Below are positions 6,950 to 14,114 of a stretch of 28,261 bases of DNA, piece after piece. Both the position numbers and the translations under genes were made by a program. Location of the stretch: contig CAXSDH010000053.1 of the NCBI GenBank assembly GCA_964235765.1, forward strand, positions 1 through 28,261. Reading direction: 5' to 3'. Source of the DNA: JAVVHH01 sp964235765. Its GTDB lineage: Bacteria > Pseudomonadota > Alphaproteobacteria > Acetobacterales > Acetobacteraceae. Each line of letters begins with the position of its first letter. The stretch's first letter is position 1. The notes below the pieces were generated by a model. That model worked only from the letters and a program-made list of their open reading frames with translations, was not told where the DNA came from and ran no database searches.

Positions 6950-9847
6950 TCAGGCCGGGCCGGCCGCTCCCCCCGCGGCAAGCGCCCGGTCCAGCACGAT
7001 GACCGAATGCACCGCCTCGCGCCCGGAAAGGTCGCGGATCTGGTGCCGGCAGGAGGTGCCGTCCGCCACGATAAGGTCCTCGGGCCCGGCCGCACGCACC
7101 GCTTGCAGCAGCCCGGCTTCCGCCATGGCGCGGCTCTCCGCCTGGGTCTCGGCCTGGTAGCCGAACGCGCCGGCCATGCCGCAGCACGACGAGGCGATCG
7201 GCTGCACCTCGAGGCCGGGTACCCCGCCGAGCACCGCCAGGGTGTCGGGAAAGGCGCCGAACGACTTCTGGTGGCAATGGCCATGCACATGCGCGCGGGC
7301 GGCCACGCCCTGCATCGGCAGCGCGATGCCTTTCTGGGCCAGGAACTCGCCCAGCAGCACGGCGCGCCCGGCCAGCGCCTCCGCCTCGGCGCCAGGCAGC
7401 AGCGAGCGGAACTCGTCGCGCAGGGTGAGCAGGCAGGAGGGCTCGAGCCCCACAACCGGCAGCGGCCCGGCCAGCGCCGCCAGGGTTCGCCGAGCCTCGG
7501 CGCGCGCGCGATCCACCATGCCCGCCGAAAGATACGTCCGGCCGCAACACAGCCGGCCCGGCGGCGCCACCGCCCGATACCCCGCGGCGGCCAGCACGCG
7601 CACCGCCGCGTGCAGGTTCTCCGGCTCGAACGTCCGGTTGAAGGTGTCGGCCAGCAGCCAAACGTCGCCATGCGGGGCAGGGGGCGCCGCCGCCGGCCGG
7701 AACGGCGTGCCCGACCAGTGCGGCAACGGCCGGGCCGCGGCAAAGCCCAGCAGCCGCTCCGACAACCGGCGGAGCACCTTCACCCGGTTGCGCAGGTTCA
7801 GCAACGGGGCCAACCATGCCCCCGCGGCGGCATAGCGCGGCAGCTCCGCCACCAGCCGCTCGCGCAGCCCCACCCCGTGCCGCGCGGCACGGGCGGCCAG
7901 CGCCTCGATCTTCATCTTGGCCATGTCCACGCCGGTCGGGCACTCCCGGCGGCAGGCCTTGCACGACACGCACAGCTTCAGCGCCGCCGCCACCTCGTCG
8001 CCAGCCAGCGCATCCCGCCCGAGCTGCCCGGTGATCGCCAGCCGCAGCGTGTTGGCCCGGCCGCGCGTCACATGCTGCTCGTCCCGCGTCACGCGGTAGC
8101 TGGGGCACATGCTGCCGGCGTCGAACACCCGGCAGGCGCCGTTGTTGTTGCACATCTCCACGGCCGCCAGCATGCCGCCGAGCGGCCCGGGATACGCCGA
8201 CCAATCGAGCGCCGGCGCAATCCTCGCCGGGCCGTACTCCGGGCCGTAGCGGAACAGGCTGCGGTCATCCATGCGGGGCGGCTGCACGATGCGGTTCGGG
8301 TTCAGCAGGCCCGCCGGGTCGAACGCCGCCTTCACCTGCTCGAACGCGCCCACGATCCGCGGCCCGAACATCTCGGCATGGAACTCGGACCGCACGATGC
8401 CGTCCCCGTGCTCGCCGCTGTGCGAACCCTTGTACTCCCGCACCAGGGCGAAGCACTCCTCGGCCACCGCGCGCATGGTGCGCACATCGGCCACGTCCTT
8501 CATGTTCAGCACGGGCCGCACGTGCAGGCAGCCGACGCTGGCGTGGGCGTACCAGGTGCCCTTGGTGCCGTGGCGCGCGAACACCGCGTTCAGCCGCTCG
8601 GTGTAGTCGGCGAGGTCGTCGAGCCCGACCGCGCAGTCCTCGATGAACGACACGGGCTTCCCGTCGCCCTTCATGCTCATCATGATGTTCAGCCCGGCCT
8701 CGCGCACCGCCGCCACGGCCGCCTGGAAGGCGGGGTCCGTCGCCCGCACCACGGCGCCGGGGTAGCCGAGGTCGGCCATCATCTCCTCCAGCGCGCCGAG
8801 CCTGGCCAGCAACGGCCCGTCCGCCTCGCCGTGGAACTCCACGATCAGCAGGCTGTCCGGCTCGCCGATCAGCATCTGGTCGATGGTCCCGCGGTAGATC
8901 GGGATGCCGCGGCCGAGGTCGATCATGGTGCGGTCCACCAGCTCCACCGCCTCGGGCCGGAGCGTGACCAGGTGGCGGGACGCCTCCATGGCCGCGCGGA
9001 AGCTGGGGAACTGGCAGATGCCCAGCGCTTTCCGCGGCAGCACCGGATGCAGCGTGAGCTGCAGCGCCGCCGAGAAGGCCAGCGTGCCCTCCGACCCCAC
9101 CAGCAAGCGCGCCAGGTTCTCGCGCCCCTCCCGCCGCGCGGAGGCCGTCAGCACCTCGATGTTGTAGCCGCCGACCCGGCGCAACTGATGCGGAAAGCGC
9201 GCCGCGATCTCCTCGGCCTCCGCCGCCCCCAGCGCGCGCAGGCGCTGGATCAGCGCCGCGATCCCGGCCGGCACGTCGCCGCCGATATTGTCCGCAAGCT
9301 GCCCGAAGCGGTGCCGCGTGCCATCCGCGAGGATGGCGTCGATCGCCTGCACGTTGTCCGCCATCAACCCGTAGCGGATGCTCTTGGACCCGCAGGAGTT
9401 GTTGCCCGCCATCCCGCCCAACGTGCAACGAGCATGGGTGCTGGGGTCCACCGGGAAAAACAGCCCGTGCGGCTTCAGCGCGGCATTCAGGTGCCCCAGC
9501 ACCAGGCCGGGCTCCACCCAGGCGGCGCCCGCCGCCGCATCCACCTCCAGCACGCGGCGCAAGTGCTTGGTGCAGTCGATGACCAGCGCCCGGTTGACCG
9601 TCTGCCCGCACTGGCTGGTGCCGCCACCGCGCGGCAGCACGGGCACGCCATGCTCCCGCGCGATGGCGATCGTGGCGGCCACGTCCTCGATGGTGCGCGG
9701 CACGACCACGCCCACCGGCTGCTGTTGATAGATGGAGGCGTCGGTGCTGTAGCGGCCTCGATCGGCGCGGCCGAACAGCACCTCCGCTTGCGTCTCCCGC
9801 CGGAGGCGCTGGGCGAGCCGGGGGTCGCCCAGCAGAGCCTCAGGCAA
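6950..9847 (-). CDS. FAD-binding and Fe-S-binding 2-hydroxyacid dehydrogenase (D-lactate / D-2-hydroxyglutarate dehydrogenase-like)
   Basis: 965-residue fusion of a GlcD/DLD-type flavin oxidase with a GlpC/LutA-type iron-sulfur module, the architecture of YdiJ-like enzymes that oxidise D-2-hydroxyacids at the inner face of the membrane and feed the respiratory chain. FAD-binding motifs: LPRGGGTSQCGQTVNRALVI (residues 71-90) and GGMAGNNSCGSKSIRYG (144-160). Two 4Fe-4S sites follow: CNNNGACR with a downstream MCPSYR (about 565-585), and CVSCKACRRECPTG (about 625-638). The CCG-type cysteine-rich domain at the C-terminus shows HCHQKSFG (about 856) and SSCCGMAGAFG (about 884). The start is TTG at 9847, overlapping the MFS stop by 8 bases; no good Shine-Dalgarno is visible, so translational coupling is likely. 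With the aminotransferase and importer upstream, the substrate is probably a small 2-hydroxyacid such as glycolate, glycerate or lactate; this is inference. Confidence 0.87.
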   Translation of the reverse strand: MPEALLGDPRLAQRLRRETQAEVLFGRADRGRYSTDASIYQQQPVGVVVPRTIEDVAATIAIAREHGVPVLPRGGGTSQCGQTVNRALVIDCTKHLRRVLEVDAAAGAAWVEPGLVLGHLNAALKPHGLFFPVDPSTHARCTLGGMAGNNSCGSKSIRYGLMADNVQAIDAILADGTRHRFGQLADNIGGDVPAGIAALIQRLRALGAAEAEEIAARFPHQLRRVGGYNIEVLTASARREGRENLARLLVGSEGTLAFSAALQLTLHPVLPRKALGICQFPSFRAAMEASRHLVTLRPEAVELVDRTMIDLGRGIPIYRGTIDQMLIGEPDSLLIVEFHGEADGPLLARLGALEEMMADLGYPGAVVRATDPAFQAAVAAVREAGLNIMMSMKGDGKPVSFIEDCAVGLDDLADYTERLNAVFARHGTKGTWYAHASVGCLHVRPVLNMKDVADVRTMRAVAEECFALVREYKGSHSGEHGDGIVRSEFHAEMFGPRIVGAFEQVKAAFDPAGLLNPNRIVQPPRMDDRSLFRYGPEYGPARIAPALDWSAYPGPLGGMLAAVEMCNNNGACRVFDAGSMCPSYRVTRDEQHVTRGRANTLRLAITGQLGRDALAGDEVAAALKLCVSCKACRRECPTGVDMAKMKIEALAARAARHGVGLRERLVAELPRYAAAGAWLAPLLNLRNRVKVLRRLSERLLGFAAARPLPHWSGTPFRPAAAPPAPHGDVWLLADTFNRTFEPENLHAAVRVLAAAGYRAVAPPGRLCCGRTYLSAGMVDRARAEARRTLAALAGPLPVVGLEPSCLLTLRDEFRSLLPGAEAEALAGRAVLLGEFLAQKGIALPMQGVAARAHVHGHCHQKSFGAFPDTLAVLGGVPGLEVQPIASSCCGMAGAFGYQAETQAESRAMAEAGLLQAVRAAGPEDLIVADGTSCRHQIRDLSGREAVHSVIVLDRALAAGGAAGPA

Positions 9848-11117
9848 CGCCCAGCCGAGGCTTGCGGGAAGCTGCCGCGGCGAACGTCTGGTCCGGCCGC
9901 ATCGTGAATGCCGCCAGGGTGCCCACCGCCAGCAGCCCCATGGTGCCGTAGAACGGCAGCGACCAGTTGCCCGTGGCGTCGATCACCGCCCCGAACACCA
10001 CCGGCGAGACGATGGCGGCAAACGCCGAGCCCGAGTTCATCAGCCCGCTGGCCGTGCCCGAGAACTCCGGCGCGATGTCCATCGGGATGGCCCACATCGG
10101 CCCGATGGTCAGCTCGGCGAAGAAGAACGCACCGCCGAGCGACAGGGCCGCCAGCATCGGGTCCGTCACGAACAGCACCGGCGCGGAACAGAGGAACGAG
10201 CCGACCATGCCGACCACCACCAAGTCCCGCCGGGCGCGCACCAGGCTGCCGGTGCGGCGATAGATGTAGTCGCTCAGCCAGCCGCCTAGCGCGTCGCCCA
10301 CCACGCCGCCGAAGAACACCAAGCTGGCGAACAGCGCCGAGTTCTTCAGGTCGAGCTTGTAGGCGTGCAGCATGAACTGCGGCACCCAGCTCAGGAAGGT
10401 CCACAAGGTCCAGCCGTAGCAGAAATAGACGAAGGTGACCGGCGCCATCCGGCGCAGCAGCGGCCCCCAGGGCGTCGGTGTCCGCACCGTCTTGGGGCGC
10501 GGCGGCGGCAGCAAGGCGAGGTCCTCCGGCCGCATGCCGGGGTGCTCGCGCGGGTCGTCGCGGTAATACAGCGCCCAGGCCAGCACCCACGCCAGGCTGA
10601 TCACGCCCATGACGACGAACGAGCCGCGCCACGACACGACCGCGATGAGCGCGATCACCGCCGGCGGGGTGATGGCATTGCCCAGCCGGGCGGCGGCGTG
10701 GGTGATGCCCTGCGCCCAGCCGGACTTGCCGCCGGGCAACCAGGTGGACATGGCGCGCGTGGCTGTGGGGAAGGTGGCGCCCTCGCCGAGCCCGAGCAGC
10801 ACGCGCACCGCGATCATCGACCACAGGCCGCCCACGAGCCCGGTCAGGATGGTGGCCACGGCCCAGGTGAGGCCGCAGACGATCAGCGTGCGCCGCGCGC
10901 CGAAGCGGTCGCCGAACCAGCCGCCGATCACCTGGCAAATCAAGTAGGGGTAGGCAAAGGCTGAGAACACGAAGCCGAGCTGCGTGTTGCTCAGCCCCAG
11001 CTCGGTCTTGAACGCGGCGGCGGCCGAGCTGACGTTGACCCGGTCCACATAAGTGATGAAGTACATCGCGCATAGCAGCAGCAGCACGTTGCTGCTGGCG
11101 TTCCACCGCCTGGTCAT
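9840..11117 (-). CDS. MFS transporter, anion:cation symporter (ACS) type
   Basis: 425 residues with about 12 hydrophobic segments. The beginning LLCAMYFITYVDRVNVSSA is the N-terminal ACS signature (YxDRxNxSxA), found in transporters of hexuronates, glucarate, tartrate, phthalate and other organic acids. GWFGDRFGARRTLIVCGL is the loop 2-3 MFS motif, and RVLLGLGEGATFPTATRAMS is the conserved fourth-segment stretch. A role in importing an organic anion for the neighbouring aminotransferase and flavoenzyme is inferred from the operon. ATG at 11117 is preceded by GGAGGGGGG. The gene lies 22 bases after the aminotransferase stop, and its own 3' end overlaps the start of the FAD/Fe-S gene. Confidence 0.9.
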   Translation of the reverse strand: MTRRWNASSNVLLLLCAMYFITYVDRVNVSSAAAAFKTELGLSNTQLGFVFSAFAYPYLICQVIGGWFGDRFGARRTLIVCGLTWAVATILTGLVGGLWSMIAVRVLLGLGEGATFPTATRAMSTWLPGGKSGWAQGITHAAARLGNAITPPAVIALIAVVSWRGSFVVMGVISLAWVLAWALYYRDDPREHPGMRPEDLALLPPPRPKTVRTPTPWGPLLRRMAPVTFVYFCYGWTLWTFLSWVPQFMLHAYKLDLKNSALFASLVFFGGVVGDALGGWLSDYIYRRTGSLVRARRDLVVVGMVGSFLCSAPVLFVTDPMLAALSLGGAFFFAELTIGPMWAIPMDIAPEFSGTASGLMNSGSAFAAIVSPVVFGAVIDATGNWSLPFYGTMGLLAVGTLAAFTMRPDQTFAAAASRKPRLGVA

Positions 11118-11139
11118 TCGCCCCCCTCCGGTCTTGTTC

Positions 11140-12333
11140 TTACGCCGCGCGCTGCTCGGCCTGCGCGGCGCGCCCGGCCAGCGCGTCCATCGCCGCGGCC
11201 ACGCCGCCTTGCCGGTGCGGAACGCCCGCCAGATGCAGCCCCATCTCGACGCCCGACAGGGCGCCCATCAGCATCAGGTCGTTGAAATCGCCCAGGTGCC
11301 CGATGCGGAACACCCGCCCCTTGAGCTTGCCCAGGCCGGCCCCGAGCGACATGTCGAAGTGCTCCAGGATCGTTGCCCGCACCGCATCGGCGTCGTGCCC
11401 CTCGGGCAGCATCACCGTCGTCAGCACGCTGCTGTACTCGCGCGGGTCCACCGCCAGCACCTCCAGCCCCCAGCCGCGCACCGCCGCCCGCGTGGCGGCC
11501 GCATGGCGGTCGTGCCGGGCGAACACCTGCGAAAGGCCCTCCTCGTGCAGCATGGCCAAGGCCTCCTCGAGCCCATACAGCAGGTTGGTGGCCGGCGTGT
11601 AAGGGAAATAGCCGGTGGCGTTCGGCGCCAGCATCTCGCGCCAATCCCAATACGACCGCGGCATCCCGCCCGCCCCAGCCACCGCCAGCGCCTTCTCGGA
11701 AACCGCGTTGAACCCCAGCCCCGGCGGCAGCATCAGCCCCTTCTGCGACCCCGCCACCGTCACGTCCACGCCCCAGGCGTCGTGCTTGTACTCCATCGAG
11801 GCCAGGGACGAGATCGTGTCCACCATGAACAGCGCGGGATGCCCGGCCCGGTCGATCGCCGCCCGCACCTCCGGGATTCGGCTGGCAACGCCGGTGCTGG
11901 TCTCGTTGTGCACCACCATCACGGCCTTGATGGCGCGGCCCGTATCCTCCCGCAGCCGCCGCTCCACATCCGCCGGGTCGACGCCATGCCGCCAGTCGCC
12001 CGGCACGAACTGCACGGCCAGCCCCAGCCGGCCCGCCATGGCGCGCCACAGCGTGGCGAACTGCCCGGTCTCGTACATCAGCACCTCATCCCCGGGCTGC
12101 AGCACGTTGACGATGGCCGCCTCCCAGGCGCCGGTGCCGCTGGACGGGAACACCACCACGGCGCCCTCGGTCCCGAACACGCCGCGCAACCCGGCCAGCA
12201 CGCTGCGGCCGAGGCGACCGAACTCGGGGCCGCGATGGTCGATGGTCGGGCGGTCGATGGCGCGCAAAATCCGGTCGGGCACGTTGCTCGGGCCAGGGAT
12301 CTGTAGGAAATGCCGGCCGCTGCGGTGCGCCAT
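11140..12333 (-). CDS. Class V PLP aminotransferase, serine/alanine/aspartate-glyoxylate aminotransferase family
   Basis: 397 residues. The family moves an amino group from serine, alanine or aspartate to glyoxylate, giving glycine. The N-terminus LQIPGPSNVPDRILRA and TIDHRGPEFG are typical of serine-glyoxylate and BhcA-type aspartate-glyoxylate enzymes; FPSSGTGAWEAA (62-73) forms the phosphate-binding region, MVDTISSLAS (170-179) holds the PLP-ring aspartate D172, and AGSQKGLMLPPG (194-205) carries the Schiff-base lysine K198. ATG at 12333 has GAGGGC close upstream; the frame continues beyond it to 13059 but that part overlaps the GntR gene on the other strand. It is the first gene of a probable three-gene operon with an MFS importer and a hydroxyacid dehydrogenase, and faces a GntR regulator across 99 bases. 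The amino donor cannot be fixed from sequence. Confidence 0.9.
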   Translation of the reverse strand: MAHRSGRHFLQIPGPSNVPDRILRAIDRPTIDHRGPEFGRLGRSVLAGLRGVFGTEGAVVVFPSSGTGAWEAAIVNVLQPGDEVLMYETGQFATLWRAMAGRLGLAVQFVPGDWRHGVDPADVERRLREDTGRAIKAVMVVHNETSTGVASRIPEVRAAIDRAGHPALFMVDTISSLASMEYKHDAWGVDVTVAGSQKGLMLPPGLGFNAVSEKALAVAGAGGMPRSYWDWREMLAPNATGYFPYTPATNLLYGLEEALAMLHEEGLSQVFARHDRHAAATRAAVRGWGLEVLAVDPREYSSVLTTVMLPEGHDADAVRATILEHFDMSLGAGLGKLKGRVFRIGHLGDFNDLMLMGALSGVEMGLHLAGVPHRQGGVAAAMDALAGRAAQAEQRAA

Positions 12334-12432
12334 GATGCCCTCTATTATGAATGCAATTTCTCTTTTGCACGGTCTCGGCCCTTGTGCAAGCGTGCGGCTT
12401 TGCATGCAATTCTGCCTCAGGCATAATGCGGC
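12334..12432. promoter_or_regulatory. Divergent control region between aminotransferase and GntR genes, candidate operators
   Basis: This 99-base gap must hold both divergent promoters. It is relatively AT-rich for the window and contains TGCA five times: 12352, 12366, 12385, 12401 and 12405. TTGCATGCAA at 12400-12409 is a perfect 10-base palindrome, CTTGTGCAAG at 12381-12390 is near-perfect, and ATGCAATT occurs as a direct repeat at 12351 and 12404. Such repeated short palindromes are plausible GntR sites. A CATAAT hexamer at 12422-12427, only 5 bases before the GntR ATG, could be a -10 element for a leaderless message (TTGCAT at 12401-12406 as -35, spacing 15). Assignment of sites is inference. 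Confidence 0.5.
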
Positions 12433-13128
12433 ATGACCGGCAACGTCACGCCATTCGCCCGCCCGCCCGCCTCCCTGCACGCCGGCCTGCTCGGCGGGCT
12501 GCGCACCCTCATCGATCGGGGCGACCTGCTGCCCGGCGCCCGCGTGCCCGAGCGCGAGCTGTGCGAACGCTTCGGCGTCTCCCGCACGCCGCTGCGCGAA
12601 TGCCTCAAGGTGTTGGCCGCCGAGGGGCTCGTCGAGCTGCTGCCCAACCGCGGCGCCCGCATCGCCACGCTGGGCGACGAGCACCTGGTCCACCTGTTCG
12701 AGGTCATCGCCGCGCTCGAGGCCGAGGGGGGCCGCCTCGCCTGCCAGCGCATCCAGCCCGCCGAACTGGCCGAGATCCAGGGCTTGCACCACCGCATGCA
12801 CGCGCACTTCCTGCGCGCCGAGCTGCCGGGCTACTTCGCCCTGAACCAGGCCATCCACGCCGCCATCCTGGCCGCCAGCGGCAACCCGGTGCTGGTCGCC
12901 ACCTACAACGCGCTCGCCGGGCGCATCACCCGCGCGCGCTACATGTCGAACCGCATGCACCCCGACCGCTGGCAATCCGCGATGGACGAGCACGGCGCCA
13001 TCCTGGACGCGCTGATCGCCCGCGACGGCGTCCGGCTCGGCCCGCTGCTGGCGCAGCACCTGCAGAACAAGCGCGACATCATCACCGGCGCGCCGACCCT
13101 ACGAAACGGGAGCGGAGGGGCGGGTTGA
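12433..13128 (+). CDS. GntR-family transcriptional regulator, FadR/FCD subfamily
   Basis: 231 residues. Winged helix-turn-helix at about residues 15-80, with the conserved LPGARVPERELCERFGVSRT followed by PLRECLKVLAAEGLVE; FCD ligand-binding domain at about 85-215. Likely metal ligands of the FCD pocket are N138 and H142 (in LNQAIH), H187 (in DEHGAI) and H209 (in AQHL), which in this family bind a metal and a carboxylate effector. No strong Shine-Dalgarno precedes ATG at 12433. It is divergent from the aminotransferase operon, the normal place for its regulator, but its stop also overlaps the TTG start of a MoeA-like gene (TTGA), tying it to the cofactor operon downstream. An organic acid effector such as glyoxylate, glycolate or similar is a guess from context. 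Confidence 0.9.
   Translation: MTGNVTPFARPPASLHAGLLGGLRTLIDRGDLLPGARVPERELCERFGVSRTPLRECLKVLAAEGLVELLPNRGARIATLGDEHLVHLFEVIAALEAEGGRLACQRIQPAELAEIQGLHHRMHAHFLRAELPGYFALNQAIHAAILAASGNPVLVATYNALAGRITRARYMSNRMHPDRWQSAMDEHGAILDALIARDGVRLGPLLAQHLQNKRDIITGAPTLRNGSGGAG
13111..13124 (+). promoter_or_regulatory. Strong ribosome binding site deciding the TTG start of the MoeA-like gene
   Basis: AGCGGAGGGG at 13111-13120 lies inside the last codons of the GntR gene, 4 bases before TTG at 13125. No ATG or GTG is better placed in this frame, and homology to MoeA begins directly after the TTG. The TTG overlaps the GntR stop TGA at 13126-13128. Confidence 0.65.
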
Positions 13129-14114
13129 TCCCGCTCGCCGACGCGCTCGCCTGGCTGGCCGCCCGAACGCCGCGCCTCCCGGGCGAACGCATCCCGCTGA
13201 CGGCCGGGGCCGGGCGGGTTCTAGCCGCCCCGACGCCGGCGGCATGGCCCGGCGGCATCGCCGCGATCGACGGGCAGGCGGTCCGCGCCGCCGATACCCA
13301 GGGCGCCAGCGATTACGCGCCGCTGCCGGTCGGCGGCGCACCGGTGGTGGCGGGGGCCGCCATGCCCAAGGGCAGCGATGCCGTGCTGCCCCTGGAGATG
13401 CTCGACGCAGGGTCGGTCGCGCTGGCCGCGGTGGCCCCAGGTCATGGCGTGGAACCGGCCGAAACAACCGAACTCCCCCCCGGGCTGCTGCTCCGCCCGC
13501 CGCACCTGGCCGCGCTCGCCCAGCACCGCGACATCGAGGTGGTCCGCCGCCCCGTGGTGTCGCTTTTCGTGGCCGGGGCCAAGGCCGGGCCGGACGCCCT
13601 CTCCGCCATGCTGCACGCCCTTGTCCAGGCCGCTTGCGGCCATGTAGCGGACGCCGCGCCGGACCTGGTGATCCACGCGGGCCGCAGCGGCCCCGGCACG
13701 GACGACACCGGCGCGGCCGCCTTCGACACGCTGTTCGCGCACGGCATCCTCATCCGCCCCGGCGAGACCTCGGCCCTCGGCATCATCGCCGGGCGGCCCG
13801 CGTTGCTCCTGCCCGGCACCCCCTTGGCCTGCGCCACCGCCTTCGCCCTGCTCGCCGCGCCCGCCCTGCGCCGCATGGCCGGCCTGCCGGAGCCCGCGCC
13901 CGCCGCGGCCACGCTGGCCCGCAAGATCACGTCCGGCCTCGGCCAGATCGACGCCGTCCGCGTGCGCCTGGCGGAGGGAACAGCGACCCCGCTCGGGCCG
14001 GCGGAGGGCGGCAGCCTGGCTGCCGGGGCGGGGGCGGACGGCCTGGTGCTGGTGCCGGCGGGCAGCGAGGGCTATCCCGGGGGCGCCACCGTGTGGGTCC
14101 ATCCCCTGCCATGA
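13125..14114 (+). CDS. Degenerate MoeA-like molybdopterin-binding protein
   Basis: 329 residues from TTG at 13125, about 80 shorter than MoeA. The order of blocks still follows MoeA: an opening LADALAWLAARTP, RVLAAPTPA, AAIDGQAV (47-53, keeping the D of the DGxA motif), PKGSDAVLPLE (81-91, compare PxGADAVV), a LLRPPHLAALA turn (122-132), LPGTPLACA (229-237, compare LPGNPVA) and a C-terminal beta-barrel-like domain IV. The catalytic STGDEL motif is missing, the region being replaced by SLFVAGAKAGPD, and GGxSxGxxD survives only as HAGRSGPGTDD. It is therefore unlikely to insert metal by itself; it may be a partner, chaperone or sensor of the intact MoeA fusion whose ATG overlaps its stop. Function is not known to me. 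Confidence 0.8.
   Translation: MIPLADALAWLAARTPRLPGERIPLTAGAGRVLAAPTPAAWPGGIAAIDGQAVRAADTQGASDYAPLPVGGAPVVAGAAMPKGSDAVLPLEMLDAGSVALAAVAPGHGVEPAETTELPPGLLLRPPHLAALAQHRDIEVVRRPVVSLFVAGAKAGPDALSAMLHALVQAACGHVADAAPDLVIHAGRSGPGTDDTGAAAFDTLFAHGILIRPGETSALGIIAGRPALLLPGTPLACATAFALLAAPALRRMAGLPEPAPAAATLARKITSGLGQIDAVRVRLAEGTATPLGPAEGGSLAAGAGADGLVLVPAGSEGYPGGATVWVHPLP

Noticed and set aside
7007..9907. 966-codon open frame on the plus strand opposite the FAD/Fe-S dehydrogenase gene
   Set aside because: It is rich in R, H, Q, A and G with no domain, as expected for an antisense shadow in GC-rich DNA; the minus strand shows clear motifs.
12334..13059. N-terminal extension of the aminotransferase frame
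   Set aside because: It runs antisense to the GntR gene and has no family similarity; ATG at 12333 has a proper ribosome site.
12351..13124. Long upstream extension of the MoeA-like frame across the GntR gene
   Set aside because: The extension is an R/P-rich shadow of the GntR gene; TTG at 13125 has a strong ribosome site and starts exactly where MoeA similarity starts.
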